From positions 872 to 52,314 of the forward strand of contig JAHDWC010000003.1 of NCBI GenBank assembly GCA_023382575.1: a stretch of 51,443 bases of DNA. Direction: 5' to 3'. Under the pieces are notes generated by a model that was not told the origin of the DNA, ran no database searches, and saw nothing but the letters and a program-made list of their open reading frames with translations. Made by a program: the position numbers and the translations under genes. Source of the stretch: Anaerolineales bacterium. GTDB taxonomy: Bacteria; Chloroflexota; Anaerolineae; Anaerolineales; Villigracilaceae. Positions 9,020-17,055 of the stretch are shown one piece after another (position 1 is the stretch's first letter; every line of letters starts with the position of its first letter).

Positions 9020-11014
9020 ATGTCCTCTGCCATGATTGGGAAGACATTCCTAAACCAATATCACATCGAGGAATTTGTCGCCCAAACCCCATTGGGGGAG
9101 TTATATCGCGCCAGCGATGAACGCAGTGGAAAACCCCTTGCGCTAACGCTGCTTTCCAAAAACATCTCAGAAAGTACCGAAGCCATCAAAGAGCTGGAGG
9201 CAAAGTCTGCCCGACTTGAATCCATTGCTCACCCCGGTATCGGCAAATACTTCGGTCTATTTCAAACGCCCACACTTGCGTTTCTGCTCGAAGAATGGGT
9301 CGACGGACCCTCACTCAAAGATATTCGCGAAAAGTCAACCGTCAGCGCGGGCGAAGCTCTCTTCTTTGCCAAAGCACTTTGCAGCGCGTTGGATGCGCTC
9401 CATAAACAAAACTTTCTGCATCTCAATCTCGTCCCCGAATTGATTCGCATCAACCAACGCGGCGAAGTTATCCTTGGCGGCATTGCCAATGCTCATCCCA
9501 TCGGCAGAGAAAAAATTCTCAGGCTTGCAAAGTATCCAGATCTATATATCTCGCCCGAGCAAATTCAAGGACAACCGCTTGAGCCTGCCGCAGACATGTA
9601 TTCGCTTGCCGTGTTGCTGTACGAACTTGTCACGGCACGTTGGCTCAATGGCAGACAGGCGCCCAAAACTGTTGAAACCATTCACCGCACGCATCTCGAA
9701 GTCACGCCGCCTGCGCCGATCACTTTCAACAAAGAACTCCCAGACCATTTCTCACGGATGATCTTATGGGCGCTGCGTAAAAATCCGGCAGACAGACTCA
9801 AGACCACCACCGAATTGATTTCCTCGCTTTCACTTGCGGCGCACATTCCGCTGGATGAAGTTCCGCCTCGCGCCGACCCGCTAACGACTCCTGTGACCGA
9901 AGCGCGCCTGCGCGAATGGGAATTCCTTCCGCCACCCAAAGCCAGCCTCATCAGCAATGACGTCGCGCCATTGGAAGAGCGTCTGGCAACGATTGCCGCA
10001 GCACCCAAAAAGAAACAGCCGCGCATTGGCTTTGCCCCCATCTTTTTGCTCATCCTTCTCAGTGGTTTTCTATCTCTCTTTTGGTTTGTGCGTCCTGCCG
10101 AAGATATCGAAGTTTCACTGCCAACTCCGATTCAATTCACGCCCTTCGCCGTGGACTTCACCCCAGAGCCCACGGTTACACCCACTCCCAGGCCCACCCT
10201 CCCCTTTGGCGGCAGGATCATCTTTACCTGCACGCGCGGAGAATACAACCAGCTTTGCATGGTCAACCGCGACGGCTCGGGCTACACTCAGATCACTGAT
10301 ATGATCGCCAGCAATTATTACCCGGTCTTCACGCCAGACGGTAGTTCGATTTTGTTTGCTTCCAACCGCGGCGGAACGACCTTTGACCTGTTTCGGTTGG
10401 ACTTCGCTCAAAAACTGGTCTATCAGATGACGAATAATGTGGGAAATGTCGTCGCGCCGGATTATTCACCCGATGGGCGCTATATTGTCTTTGCCAATCG
10501 CGTTGGGGATGGTCCGACCGCGATCTGGATGGTGAATGCAGATGGATTGAATCCGCGCCTGATATATACTGGCGCAAAAGACATCGTGGCGGTGGCATGG
10601 TCGCCGAACGGAGAGAAGATTGCCTATGCCATGGCAACAGACACTCCGCAGGAGTATCAGATCTACACGATGGATACAAACGGGCGAAATCATTTGAAGA
10701 TCTCGCAGGGGTTGCAGGGCATTGGCGGCAGTGTCGATTGGTCACCTGATGGAAACTCCTTGTTGACACATGCTGGTCCGTTTGGAGATAAGGATATTTT
10801 TCGCATCGAGGTTGCGACGGGGAACTTCACTCAATTGACAGATGGCGGCAACAATGCGGGCGCTTCTTATTCACCGGATGGAAATTACATCGTCTTCAAT
10901 TCACTGCGAAATGACGATCAGGCTGATTTGTATATCATGCGCGCAGACGGGAGCAATCAGGTCCAGCTGACCAACCATCCTGAGCCGGATTGGGGACCGA
11001 AGTGGATCGATTAA
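9020..11014 (+). CDS. Pseudokinase - membrane segment - TolB-like beta-propeller protein
   Basis: A 664-residue protein. Residues 14-275 have the Ser/Thr protein-kinase fold, including an APE-like SPEQ and the DMYSLAVLLYEL helix. The catalytic residues are missing: the VAIK lysine is replaced (LALTLL, Thr43), HRD has become HLN (134-136), the following Asn is Leu141, and DFG has become LGG (152-154). A membrane helix (337-357) and a Pro/Thr-rich linker lead to six PD40/TolB-type propeller repeats (about 398-664) with recurring YSPDG motifs. The likely topology is kinase fold inside, propeller outside. The role may be signal sensing or scaffolding; catalysis is not expected. It starts 15 nt after the small membrane gene and closes this gene run. 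Confidence 0.85.
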   Translation: MSSAMIGKTFLNQYHIEEFVAQTPLGELYRASDERSGKPLALTLLSKNISESTEAIKELEAKSARLESIAHPGIGKYFGLFQTPTLAFLLEEWVDGPSLKDIREKSTVSAGEALFFAKALCSALDALHKQNFLHLNLVPELIRINQRGEVILGGIANAHPIGREKILRLAKYPDLYISPEQIQGQPLEPAADMYSLAVLLYELVTARWLNGRQAPKTVETIHRTHLEVTPPAPITFNKELPDHFSRMILWALRKNPADRLKTTTELISSLSLAAHIPLDEVPPRADPLTTPVTEARLREWEFLPPPKASLISNDVAPLEERLATIAAAPKKKQPRIGFAPIFLLILLSGFLSLFWFVRPAEDIEVSLPTPIQFTPFAVDFTPEPTVTPTPRPTLPFGGRIIFTCTRGEYNQLCMVNRDGSGYTQITDMIASNYYPVFTPDGSSILFASNRGGTTFDLFRLDFAQKLVYQMTNNVGNVVAPDYSPDGRYIVFANRVGDGPTAIWMVNADGLNPRLIYTGAKDIVAVAWSPNGEKIAYAMATDTPQEYQIYTMDTNGRNHLKISQGLQGIGGSVDWSPDGNSLLTHAGPFGDKDIFRIEVATGNFTQLTDGGNNAGASYSPDGNYIVFNSLRNDDQADLYIMRADGSNQVQLTNHPEPDWGPKWID

Positions 11015-11314
11015 CTTTCAGCGAAAGCTATCTAACTGGACGGGGAAATATCAACGTCGAGGGCTGAGGCGGGGAGGGCGCAAACCTGACTGCGATTCTT
11101 GCAGTCTGATTTATCTGGAAGGTCATTTTATAACCTGTGCAGGGATTGGGAATAACAAAACATTAACCAAATTGAAATAATCTGAACGGCTTAAAACCTT
11201 TACATGCAGGATATTTAATGTATTATTGACGCTACCAATGGCGTTTTTCGCGGCTCGTCCACCGCGGGAGGCGCTGTTAATCTTTAATCCACAAATCGAA
11301 AGGAAGTTATATGA
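11015..11314. other. 300-nt intergenic region before the SET-domain locus
   Basis: No convincing gene. A candidate promoter TTTACA-N16-TATTAT lies at 11199-11226 on the plus strand, followed by a GC-rich inverted repeat around 11248-11266 (CGCGG/CCGCG arms) in the leader of the broken SET gene. Confidence 0.5.
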
Positions 11315-11832
11315 ATGTCCAAGCAGCCAAGTTCCTATCTGTCTTCTAAGTTGGAAGGTCGCCTGAAAGCCGATAAAAGCGGAAACAGCATTTTCGCCCT
11401 CGAACCCATTAAGAAGGGCGAGTTGATCGCTGTTTTCGGCGGCGTTGTGTATGAATGGGAGACCTTTATCCACCTACCCGAACGTGAGCGCATGTTGTGC
11501 ATCCAGGTAGAAGATCGTCATTTCCTGGTGCCGCGCCCCATTGGTGAGGGAGATTATGTCAATCACTCGTGCAATCCGATTACGCCATGTGCGATACCAT
11601 GCCGTATGACGAATTCGAATGTTTGTGCGGAGCGCCCACCTGCCGCGGCAAGGTCGGCGGCAATGATTGGAAGCGCCCTGAGTTGCAAAAACGCTATGCA
11701 GGCTTTTTTGCGCCGCATGTCCAGCGCAAGATCGATGCGATGAAGGCCGAACGCCGCGCCTTTGAGCGGGCGATGCGAAACGCGAAGAGCGGTTCGATTG
11801 CCAAGCCCGTCGCTGCGACGCTGTATAAGTAA
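11315..11832 (+). pseudogene. SET-domain protein broken by an internal deletion and frameshift
   Basis: The first frame starts at the ATG at 11315 (upstream AAAGGAAG ribosome site) and encodes a SET domain up to YVNHSCNP. Its continuation past about 11577 is unrelated to the family. A second frame, readable from about 11569, resumes at DYAMCDTMPYDEFEC and carries the post-SET cysteines (CLCGAPTCRG) to a TAA at 11832. Intact proteins have roughly 24 residues between NHSCNP and the DYA motif, containing the cofactor-side strand. These are absent, so about 70 nt (1 mod 3) appear deleted between AATCC and GATTAC. It would have been a lysine methyltransferase-like protein. It is either a real pseudogene or an assembly error at this point. 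Confidence 0.75.
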
Positions 11833-11842
11833 GTTGTAAAGT

Positions 11843-11877
11843 AAGACCTGACAGTTTTTTCAAACCTGTCAGGTCTT
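11843..11877 (+). terminator. Rho-independent terminator (palindrome copy A)
   Basis: A 12-bp stem AAGACCTGACAG / CTGTCAGGTCTT is followed by a T run, just after the SET locus. The same arm sequence is reused at 12,629-12,662. Confidence 0.75.
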
Positions 11878-11892
11878 TTTATTTTTTCAACA

Positions 11893-11924
11893 AGAGACAG
11901 TCACCTTGCAAGGTGACTGTCTCT
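11893..11924. terminator. Perfect 15-bp hairpin
   Basis: The arms AGAGACAGTCACCTT / AAGGTGACTGTCTCT surround a 2-nt loop and sit between converging genes. T-richness follows on the plus side (ATCTTTT). It may end transcription in both directions or be a dispersed palindrome. Confidence 0.55.
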
Positions 11925-11929
11925 ATCTT

Positions 11930-12604
11930 TTACCACACAAATGGAATCAACCTGTACTTCACCTTCTGCTTGTATTCCATATAACCGGGGAGTTCTTTCT
12001 CCAGCGCCTTTTCTTCATCCAGAATGCGAAACACGATAACTGGAATAATCACCAAAGCGGGGATGACCGCCCACCACGAGCCAAGCACAATCGGTGAGAC
12101 AACATACAAAACCGTCATACCGACATACATGGGATGCCGAACAATGCCATACACATCAGTATCAATCACCTTTTGATTCTCTGCCACTTCGATGACACGC
12201 GAGAGAAAGCTATTGACCTGCATGGTACGAAAGACGATCAGATAACTGAGAAACATCACCACAGCCGCAACAATCGAGACCCAGGCGGGCATCTTCGACC
12301 AACCAAAACGAATGTCAAAGCCGGGCAGGATATAAGCCAGGACAAAGAACAAAACGGAGAGATTGATGATCTTTCGCTGTTCAGTGCGTCTTTCACGCAT
12401 CCTCATGCGACGTTCAAGCAAGTCGGGGTCTTTCCTCATAAAGTATGCGATCACAAAGAACATGGGAGTGATGAGAACGCCAATATACATCCATGCCTGC
12501 CAATAGCGCCACGTCCCTGCCGGCAGGAAGAACAACAAGGCGAACATCAACACACCCGCCAAAAGGCGACCCACAACTGTCATCAACAATTTGGAGCGAG
12601 ACAT
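11930..12604 (-). CDS. Isoprenylcysteine carboxyl methyltransferase-like membrane enzyme
   Basis: A 224-residue protein with about five membrane helices and the C-terminal ICMT/PEMT signature: RHPMY followed by a DEEKALEKELPGY element and YRLIPFVW at the end. The family transfers methyl groups from S-adenosylmethionine to membrane-associated substrates. Bacterial members rarely have a known substrate. The start is supported by AAAGGA 6 nt upstream. The gene stands alone, flanked on both sides by similar AAGACCTGAC palindromes. Confidence 0.85.
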   Translation of the reverse strand: MSRSKLLMTVVGRLLAGVLMFALLFFLPAGTWRYWQAWMYIGVLITPMFFVIAYFMRKDPDLLERRMRMRERRTEQRKIINLSVLFFVLAYILPGFDIRFGWSKMPAWVSIVAAVVMFLSYLIVFRTMQVNSFLSRVIEVAENQKVIDTDVYGIVRHPMYVGMTVLYVVSPIVLGSWWAVIPALVIIPVIVFRILDEEKALEKELPGYMEYKQKVKYRLIPFVW

Positions 12605-12625
12605 GAGATATCCTTTCGCATCTCA

Positions 12626-12663
12626 CAAAAGACCTGACAGGGTTTCGGAACCCCGTCAGGTCT
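12626..12663 (-). terminator. Terminator of pckA (palindrome copy B)
   Basis: On the minus strand, AAGACCTGAC and GTCAGGTCTT close a hairpin with an inner GGGTT/AACCC stem, followed by TTTTG. It lies immediately after the pckA stop and shares its arm with the hairpin at 11,843-11,877. Confidence 0.7.
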
Positions 12664-12669
12664 TGGAAC

Positions 12670-14316
12670 TTACACCCTTGGTCCTGCCTCGGTCACCTCT
12701 TTGGGTGTGACATCGGTGAACTTGCCAAAATTCTGCTTGAAGCGCATGGCAAGGTCTTTATAACGATGCTCATACTCTTTTTTGTCATGCCACGAAGAGG
12801 AAGGATCCAAAACATCATTGGGCACATCCGGGCAGGTCAGCGGTACTTCAAAGCCGAAGATCGGGTCCTGTTTATATTGTACATCTGTCAGCTTGCCGCT
12901 GAGCGCCGCGTTTAGCAAGGCGCGCGTATGCTTGATGGAAATCCGCTTCCCAATTCCATAGGGTCCGCCCACCCAGCCAGTATTGACCAGCCAACAGGTC
13001 GCGTTATAACGCTCGATCTTGTGCTTGAGCAATTCGGCATATTTATAAGGGTGATGCACCATGAACGGTCCGCCAAAGCAGGCGCTGAAGGTGATCTCCG
13101 GTTCCTTGCCCAAGCCAACTTCCGTGCCCGCGATTTTGGAGGTGTATCCGCTGATGAATTGATACAGAGCTTGATTGGACGTCAGCCGCGCGATGGGAGG
13201 CATGACCCCGCTCGCATCACATGTCAGGAGGATGATATTCTTCGGATGCCCAGCCTTTTTCTCCGGGACAGCGTTGTTGATAAATTCCAGCGGATAGGAG
13301 GCGCGGGTATTCTCGGTGACGGAATTGTCATCCAGATCGATCATGCGCGTGACCGGATCATAGGTCACATTTTCGAGGATCGTCCCAAAGCGTTTGGTCG
13401 TGGCGTAGATTTCCGGCTCGGCTGTGGCAGACAACCCGATGACTTTGGCGTAGCATCCGCCTTCAAAGTTGAACACGCCCGAATCGCTCCAACCATGCTC
13501 ATCGTCCCCGATGAGGCGACGAGTGGGATCTGCTGAAAGCGTAGTCTTGCCCGTGCCGCTTAATCCAAAAAAGAGAGCCACATCGTCCGGGTTATCGGGA
13601 TGCACATTCGCCGAACAATGCATGGACAAGACCCCTTCGAGCGGCAGAAGATAATTCAAGATCGTAAAGACCGATTTCTTGATCTCACCCGCATAAGCCG
13701 TATTACCGATGATGGCCAGTTTCTTTTCGAAGGACAGGCAGATAAAGGTCTCGCTGTTCGTACCGTCCACGGCGGGAGTGCCTTTGAAAGAAGGCATGGC
13801 AATGATGGTAAACTCCGGCACGAAGCGTTTGTATTCCTCCAGCGACTGCGGCAGGATGAACATATTGCGCACGAAATGACTATGCCATGCCAGTTCAGTC
13901 ATAATACGGACGGGCAGGCGATAATTTTCATCCGCGCCCGCGTAGACATCCTGCACAAAGACGTCACGTCCCTGCAGGAAACCCAACATGCGCCCATAGA
14001 GAGTTTCAAATTTCTCCATCGCAAACGGGCGATTGTACACACCCCACCAGATGTTGTTCTCCGAATCTGTGTGACGCACGACGAATTTGTCATTGGCGCT
14101 GCGAGCGGTATGCTTGCCGGTGAAAGCCACATACGCGCCCCCCGCCACAACAGCACCTTCGTTGCGGAACACTGCTTCTTCCACCAAGACTTCGGTGGGA
14201 AGATTCCAATAGGCAAGCCGTGTATTTCCAATGCCCTGATTGGACAGGTTGTAATCCGCTTTGCGCGTTTGCGCAACGGGTTCGGCGGGAGTCTTGATGT
14301 TCAACACATTGTTCAT
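12670..14316 (-). CDS. pckA: Phosphoenolpyruvate carboxykinase (ATP)
   Basis: This enzyme converts oxaloacetate and ATP to phosphoenolpyruvate, ADP and CO2, the entry step of gluconeogenesis. The 548-residue protein carries the P-loop GLSGTGKTTLSADP, the metal-binding stretch RLIGDDEHGW, and NTGWVGGPYGIGKR near the C terminus, all typical of the ATP-dependent form. The start has AGGAG 9 nt upstream. A terminator follows directly, so it is probably transcribed alone. The neighbouring aminotransferase (47 nt upstream, same strand) also works on oxaloacetate-linked metabolism. Confidence 0.97.
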   Translation of the reverse strand: MNNVLNIKTPAEPVAQTRKADYNLSNQGIGNTRLAYWNLPTEVLVEEAVFRNEGAVVAGGAYVAFTGKHTARSANDKFVVRHTDSENNIWWGVYNRPFAMEKFETLYGRMLGFLQGRDVFVQDVYAGADENYRLPVRIMTELAWHSHFVRNMFILPQSLEEYKRFVPEFTIIAMPSFKGTPAVDGTNSETFICLSFEKKLAIIGNTAYAGEIKKSVFTILNYLLPLEGVLSMHCSANVHPDNPDDVALFFGLSGTGKTTLSADPTRRLIGDDEHGWSDSGVFNFEGGCYAKVIGLSATAEPEIYATTKRFGTILENVTYDPVTRMIDLDDNSVTENTRASYPLEFINNAVPEKKAGHPKNIILLTCDASGVMPPIARLTSNQALYQFISGYTSKIAGTEVGLGKEPEITFSACFGGPFMVHHPYKYAELLKHKIERYNATCWLVNTGWVGGPYGIGKRISIKHTRALLNAALSGKLTDVQYKQDPIFGFEVPLTCPDVPNDVLDPSSSWHDKKEYEHRYKDLAMRFKQNFGKFTDVTPKEVTEAGPRV

Positions 14317-14363
14317 AGTTTAAGCTCCTATAGCGGGCACGTACTTTGTACCCTAAAGTTGTT

Positions 14364-15581
14364 CTACATCCAATCGCGGATCAGTTTCCTGTCGCCGATA
14401 TAGATCTCGTTCGGTGAAGTGGCATCGAGCGCCCACTTGATGCGGGTGATCCCTTCGGTCACATCTTTGACACTACCCGCAAACGAAATACGGATATGTC
14501 CCTCCATGCCAAATTCCTTGCCCGGCACGGTCACGACCAGGGCTTTCTTGAGCAAGAACTTCGAAAGTTCCACAGAATTATTGTTAAACGCCCGCAAATC
14601 GGGCAACGCATAGAACGTCCCTTGCGGCTTGGTGAGACGCGCCCCATTGAAGGATCGCATCTCCTGCAATAGAACCTCGCAGTTGTTTTGGATCTGCAAG
14701 CGCAGCGCCTCCACTACAGACTGCAAGCCATTCAACGCCCCTTCGGCGGCCGCCTGCGCGATGGGCGAAACGCAAGATGTAGTCTGCGCCAGTACATTGG
14801 TCATCACCTTGACGAGATGACGAGGCGCCACCACCCATCCGATCCGAAAGCCGGTCATGCCGTATAACTTTGCCACGCCGTTAACCACGATGATGTTTGA
14901 GTTCTCGACATCCTTCTTCGTGAATGACCAGGCAGGCGGCGCGACGACGCCATTAAAAGTCAGTTTGTGATAAATGTCGTCGCAGATCATGAAGATGCCC
15001 TTGCGCTCGCACAAGTCCACGATCTTTTCGATCAACTCAGCAGGGTAAACCGCCCCCGAGGGATTGTTCGGACTATTGATGATGATCGCCCGTGTGAACG
15101 AAGTCACAGCACGTTCAATCTCTTCGAAGCGTGGAGTAAAAGTCCCATCTTCTGGCGTGACAATGACCGGAACACCCATGCACATCTTAATCATCTCAGG
15201 ATACGAAACCCAGAATGGCGCGACGACAATCACTTCATCCTGCGGATTTAAGATTGAGTAGAAAATGTTATACAGCGATTGCTTCGCCCCATTGGTGACG
15301 ATCACGTTTTCGGGTGCGACGAGGCGATCGTAGTTTTCTTCTGTGTAGCGGATGATCGCCTTCTTCATCGAAGGCAATCCATCGGGCGGAGTGTATTTCA
15401 CTTCTCCGCTGGATAACTTCGCGCCGGAAGAGAGGATCGCAGCAATCGGAGTCTTATTTTTCGGTTCACCGATTCCCAGGTTGATAACTGCCTCGCCTCG
15501 TTCACGCAGCAGACGCGCCTCTTCGTTCAAGGCAAAGGTCGGGGATTCAGCGATTTCACTTGCCAGTTTGCTCAGTTTCAT
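14364..15581 (-). CDS. Class I/II PLP-dependent aminotransferase (aspartate-aminotransferase-like)
   Basis: A 405-residue fold-type I aminotransferase. Visible motifs are the Asn in NSPNNPSGAVYP, the Asp/Tyr in ICDDIYHKL, the PLP-binding Lys in GVAKLYGMTGFRIGW, and a C-terminal Arg in HIRISFAG. These match the subgroup including aspartate/prephenate aminotransferases, but substrate choice cannot be fixed from sequence. A good ribosome site (AAGGAGA) precedes the ATG. An intrinsic-terminator-like hairpin sits about 50 nt upstream of the start in the leader (15,631-15,668). Confidence 0.92.
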   Translation of the reverse strand: MKLSKLASEIAESPTFALNEEARLLRERGEAVINLGIGEPKNKTPIAAILSSGAKLSSGEVKYTPPDGLPSMKKAIIRYTEENYDRLVAPENVIVTNGAKQSLYNIFYSILNPQDEVIVVAPFWVSYPEMIKMCMGVPVIVTPEDGTFTPRFEEIERAVTSFTRAIIINSPNNPSGAVYPAELIEKIVDLCERKGIFMICDDIYHKLTFNGVVAPPAWSFTKKDVENSNIIVVNGVAKLYGMTGFRIGWVVAPRHLVKVMTNVLAQTTSCVSPIAQAAAEGALNGLQSVVEALRLQIQNNCEVLLQEMRSFNGARLTKPQGTFYALPDLRAFNNNSVELSKFLLKKALVVTVPGKEFGMEGHIRISFAGSVKDVTEGITRIKWALDATSPNEIYIGDRKLIRDWM

Positions 15582-15630
15582 GGTTCTCCTTGTCTATTGA
15601 TGATGAAGCTTGTTTTACACAGGGATATAA

Positions 15631-15668
15631 AACAAAAAATCTGGTCAGGGCATAAAGCCCATGACCAG
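15631..15668 (-). terminator. Terminator or attenuator hairpin upstream of the aminotransferase
   Basis: On the minus strand, CTGGTCA-T-GGGC pairs with GCCC-TGACCAG (one bulged T) and is followed by ATTTTTTG. It is 148 nt after the PLD-gene stop and 49 nt before the aminotransferase ATG. It could terminate the former or attenuate the latter. Confidence 0.7.
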
Positions 15669-15673
15669 AATAC

Positions 15674-15736
15674 TTATACATCCGCGCAAATGAAACTTGC
15701 GACGTTAATGATCGAACTATCAGACAAGGCGTTCAT
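15674..15736 (-). other. Possible 20-codon leader ORF before the hairpin
   Basis: An ATG at 15736 opens 20 codons (starting MNALSDSS) and stops at 15674, 5 nt before the terminator hairpin. A TATAAT box (15743-15748) ends 6 nt before the ATG, but its -35 is poor. No amino-acid bias is evident, so this may be chance. Confidence 0.2.
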
Positions 15737-15815
15737 GGCGAAATTATACTATCAGGTACAGTCCAGCCGTCTAGACAAAGATAACCCTTTCATTGTTATA
15801 AATGTAACCAGCCGC

Positions 15816-17045
15816 CTACTCGCAGGTGAACGCCCCAACAGCAATACTGTTGGCCTGATCCCAAACCTTTTGATATTCCTGCAAATACAAGGCGGCGATT
15901 TCAGCGTTATCCAAAATGACCACATTCTCTTCGTTATCTTCATCGGCGCTGGAAGAGAAATTCAATGAGCCAGTCACAACAATGGAATTGTCGATCACAA
16001 TGACCTTGTGATGCAGAAAACTGGAATTACCATCCTGTCGCACAGGCAATCCGGCACACCACAAAGTCCGCAGTTCAGAACGCAGCCCATTACTTCCGAA
16101 CGTCTCGAAGACACCCTGCACATCCACGCCAGACTGGGCCCGTGCGATCATCGCCTGCGCCAACGGATAATCAGTGAAGCTGAACGCGAGAAAGCGGATG
16201 CTCGTCTGCGCATCATTGACCAGCGCGATGAGATTATCCACCGCATCATCCTCTGCTGAAAACAAAACCTGAATCGGCGTTCCATCCAAAATCGCCCATT
16301 GATTGTTCCGCGTCGAAGGCGCGCGCCGCCCGAGTTGTCCATTCCACAATTCCTGCCATTCCCGCTCATAGATCGCCGCTATTTCCGGCGAATGCATCAC
16401 AATGACATTATTATTTTGTTTATAAACACCATTGACTGTGATATTTGTTGAACCGGTCCACACAATGCGCTGGTCGAAGATCCAAAACTTGTTGTGCATC
16501 AAAGCGGAACGTCCCGCATCATCCTTGACCTCGATATTGGCAGCCATTAAACGAGTGAACTGTCCCCGATTCTCGTTGCCATCGATCTCCAACCCGTTTT
16601 CGTCATCAGTCACCCAGCGGACATCCACGCCGCGAGCTTTGGCAACGATGAGCGCATCCGCGACGCGCGGCAAGTTAAACTCGAATGATGCAATATGAAT
16701 GCTCGTCTGCGCGGCATTGATAAACTGAAGCAGTCGCTCCTCGACCGAACCGGTGGGGTTATTCGGGTCGTTGATGGTTTGCGGGTCAGTGAAATATACT
16801 TCCCACCAGGTGGATGCGGGTTGAGAAGTCAGCGTCTCAGTGACAGGAATAATAATTCCTGGTGTTTCGGTCAATGGAAGAATGATCGATGGCGTCTCCG
16901 TCACTGGCACGATGATTGGCGGCGGAGTCTCCGATGCGAAAAACGGAATCTGTGTTGCCGGAACAAATGGGGTTTCAACGTCAACGGGTGCGCATGAAGC
17001 GACAAATAAGAAGATGAACAGCAGCGGGGAAAGGAGTTTTCTCAT
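15816..17045 (-). CDS. Phospholipase D-like lipoprotein with two HKD motifs
   Basis: A 409-residue protein with a lipoprotein signal peptide: hydrophobic LLFIFLFV then VASC lipobox (lipidated Cys18). A linker of three tandem TETP-type repeats (about 40-75) follows. Two PLD-type domains carry HNKFWIFD and HHKVIVID, each followed by the conserved GSTN or GSLN. The pair would form one active site cleaving or transferring phosphodiesters, in lipid or nucleic acid, on the outside of the cell. The start lies 10 nt after the fabD stop, so it is probably read from the fabD message. Confidence 0.88.
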   Translation of the reverse strand: MRKLLSPLLFIFLFVASCAPVDVETPFVPATQIPFFASETPPPIIVPVTETPSIILPLTETPGIIIPVTETLTSQPASTWWEVYFTDPQTINDPNNPTGSVEERLLQFINAAQTSIHIASFEFNLPRVADALIVAKARGVDVRWVTDDENGLEIDGNENRGQFTRLMAANIEVKDDAGRSALMHNKFWIFDQRIVWTGSTNITVNGVYKQNNNVIVMHSPEIAAIYEREWQELWNGQLGRRAPSTRNNQWAILDGTPIQVLFSAEDDAVDNLIALVNDAQTSIRFLAFSFTDYPLAQAMIARAQSGVDVQGVFETFGSNGLRSELRTLWCAGLPVRQDGNSSFLHHKVIVIDNSIVVTGSLNFSSSADEDNEENVVILDNAEIAALYLQEYQKVWDQANSIAVGAFTCE

Positions 17046-17055
17046 CCGCTCGATT

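Noticed and set aside
11315-11832. Programmed ribosomal frameshift in the SET gene
   Set aside because: The frame change coincides with loss of a conserved block, and no slippery heptamer is visible, so a deletion explains it better.
13600-14403. A 267-codon open frame on the plus strand
   Set aside because: It lies entirely antisense to pckA, which has complete family motifs; the frame has no recognisable domain.
16840-16930. Tandem repeat in the PLD-like lipoprotein gene as a regulatory repeat
   Set aside because: The repeats are in frame and encode a Thr/Pro-type linker after the lipobox, so they are part of the protein.
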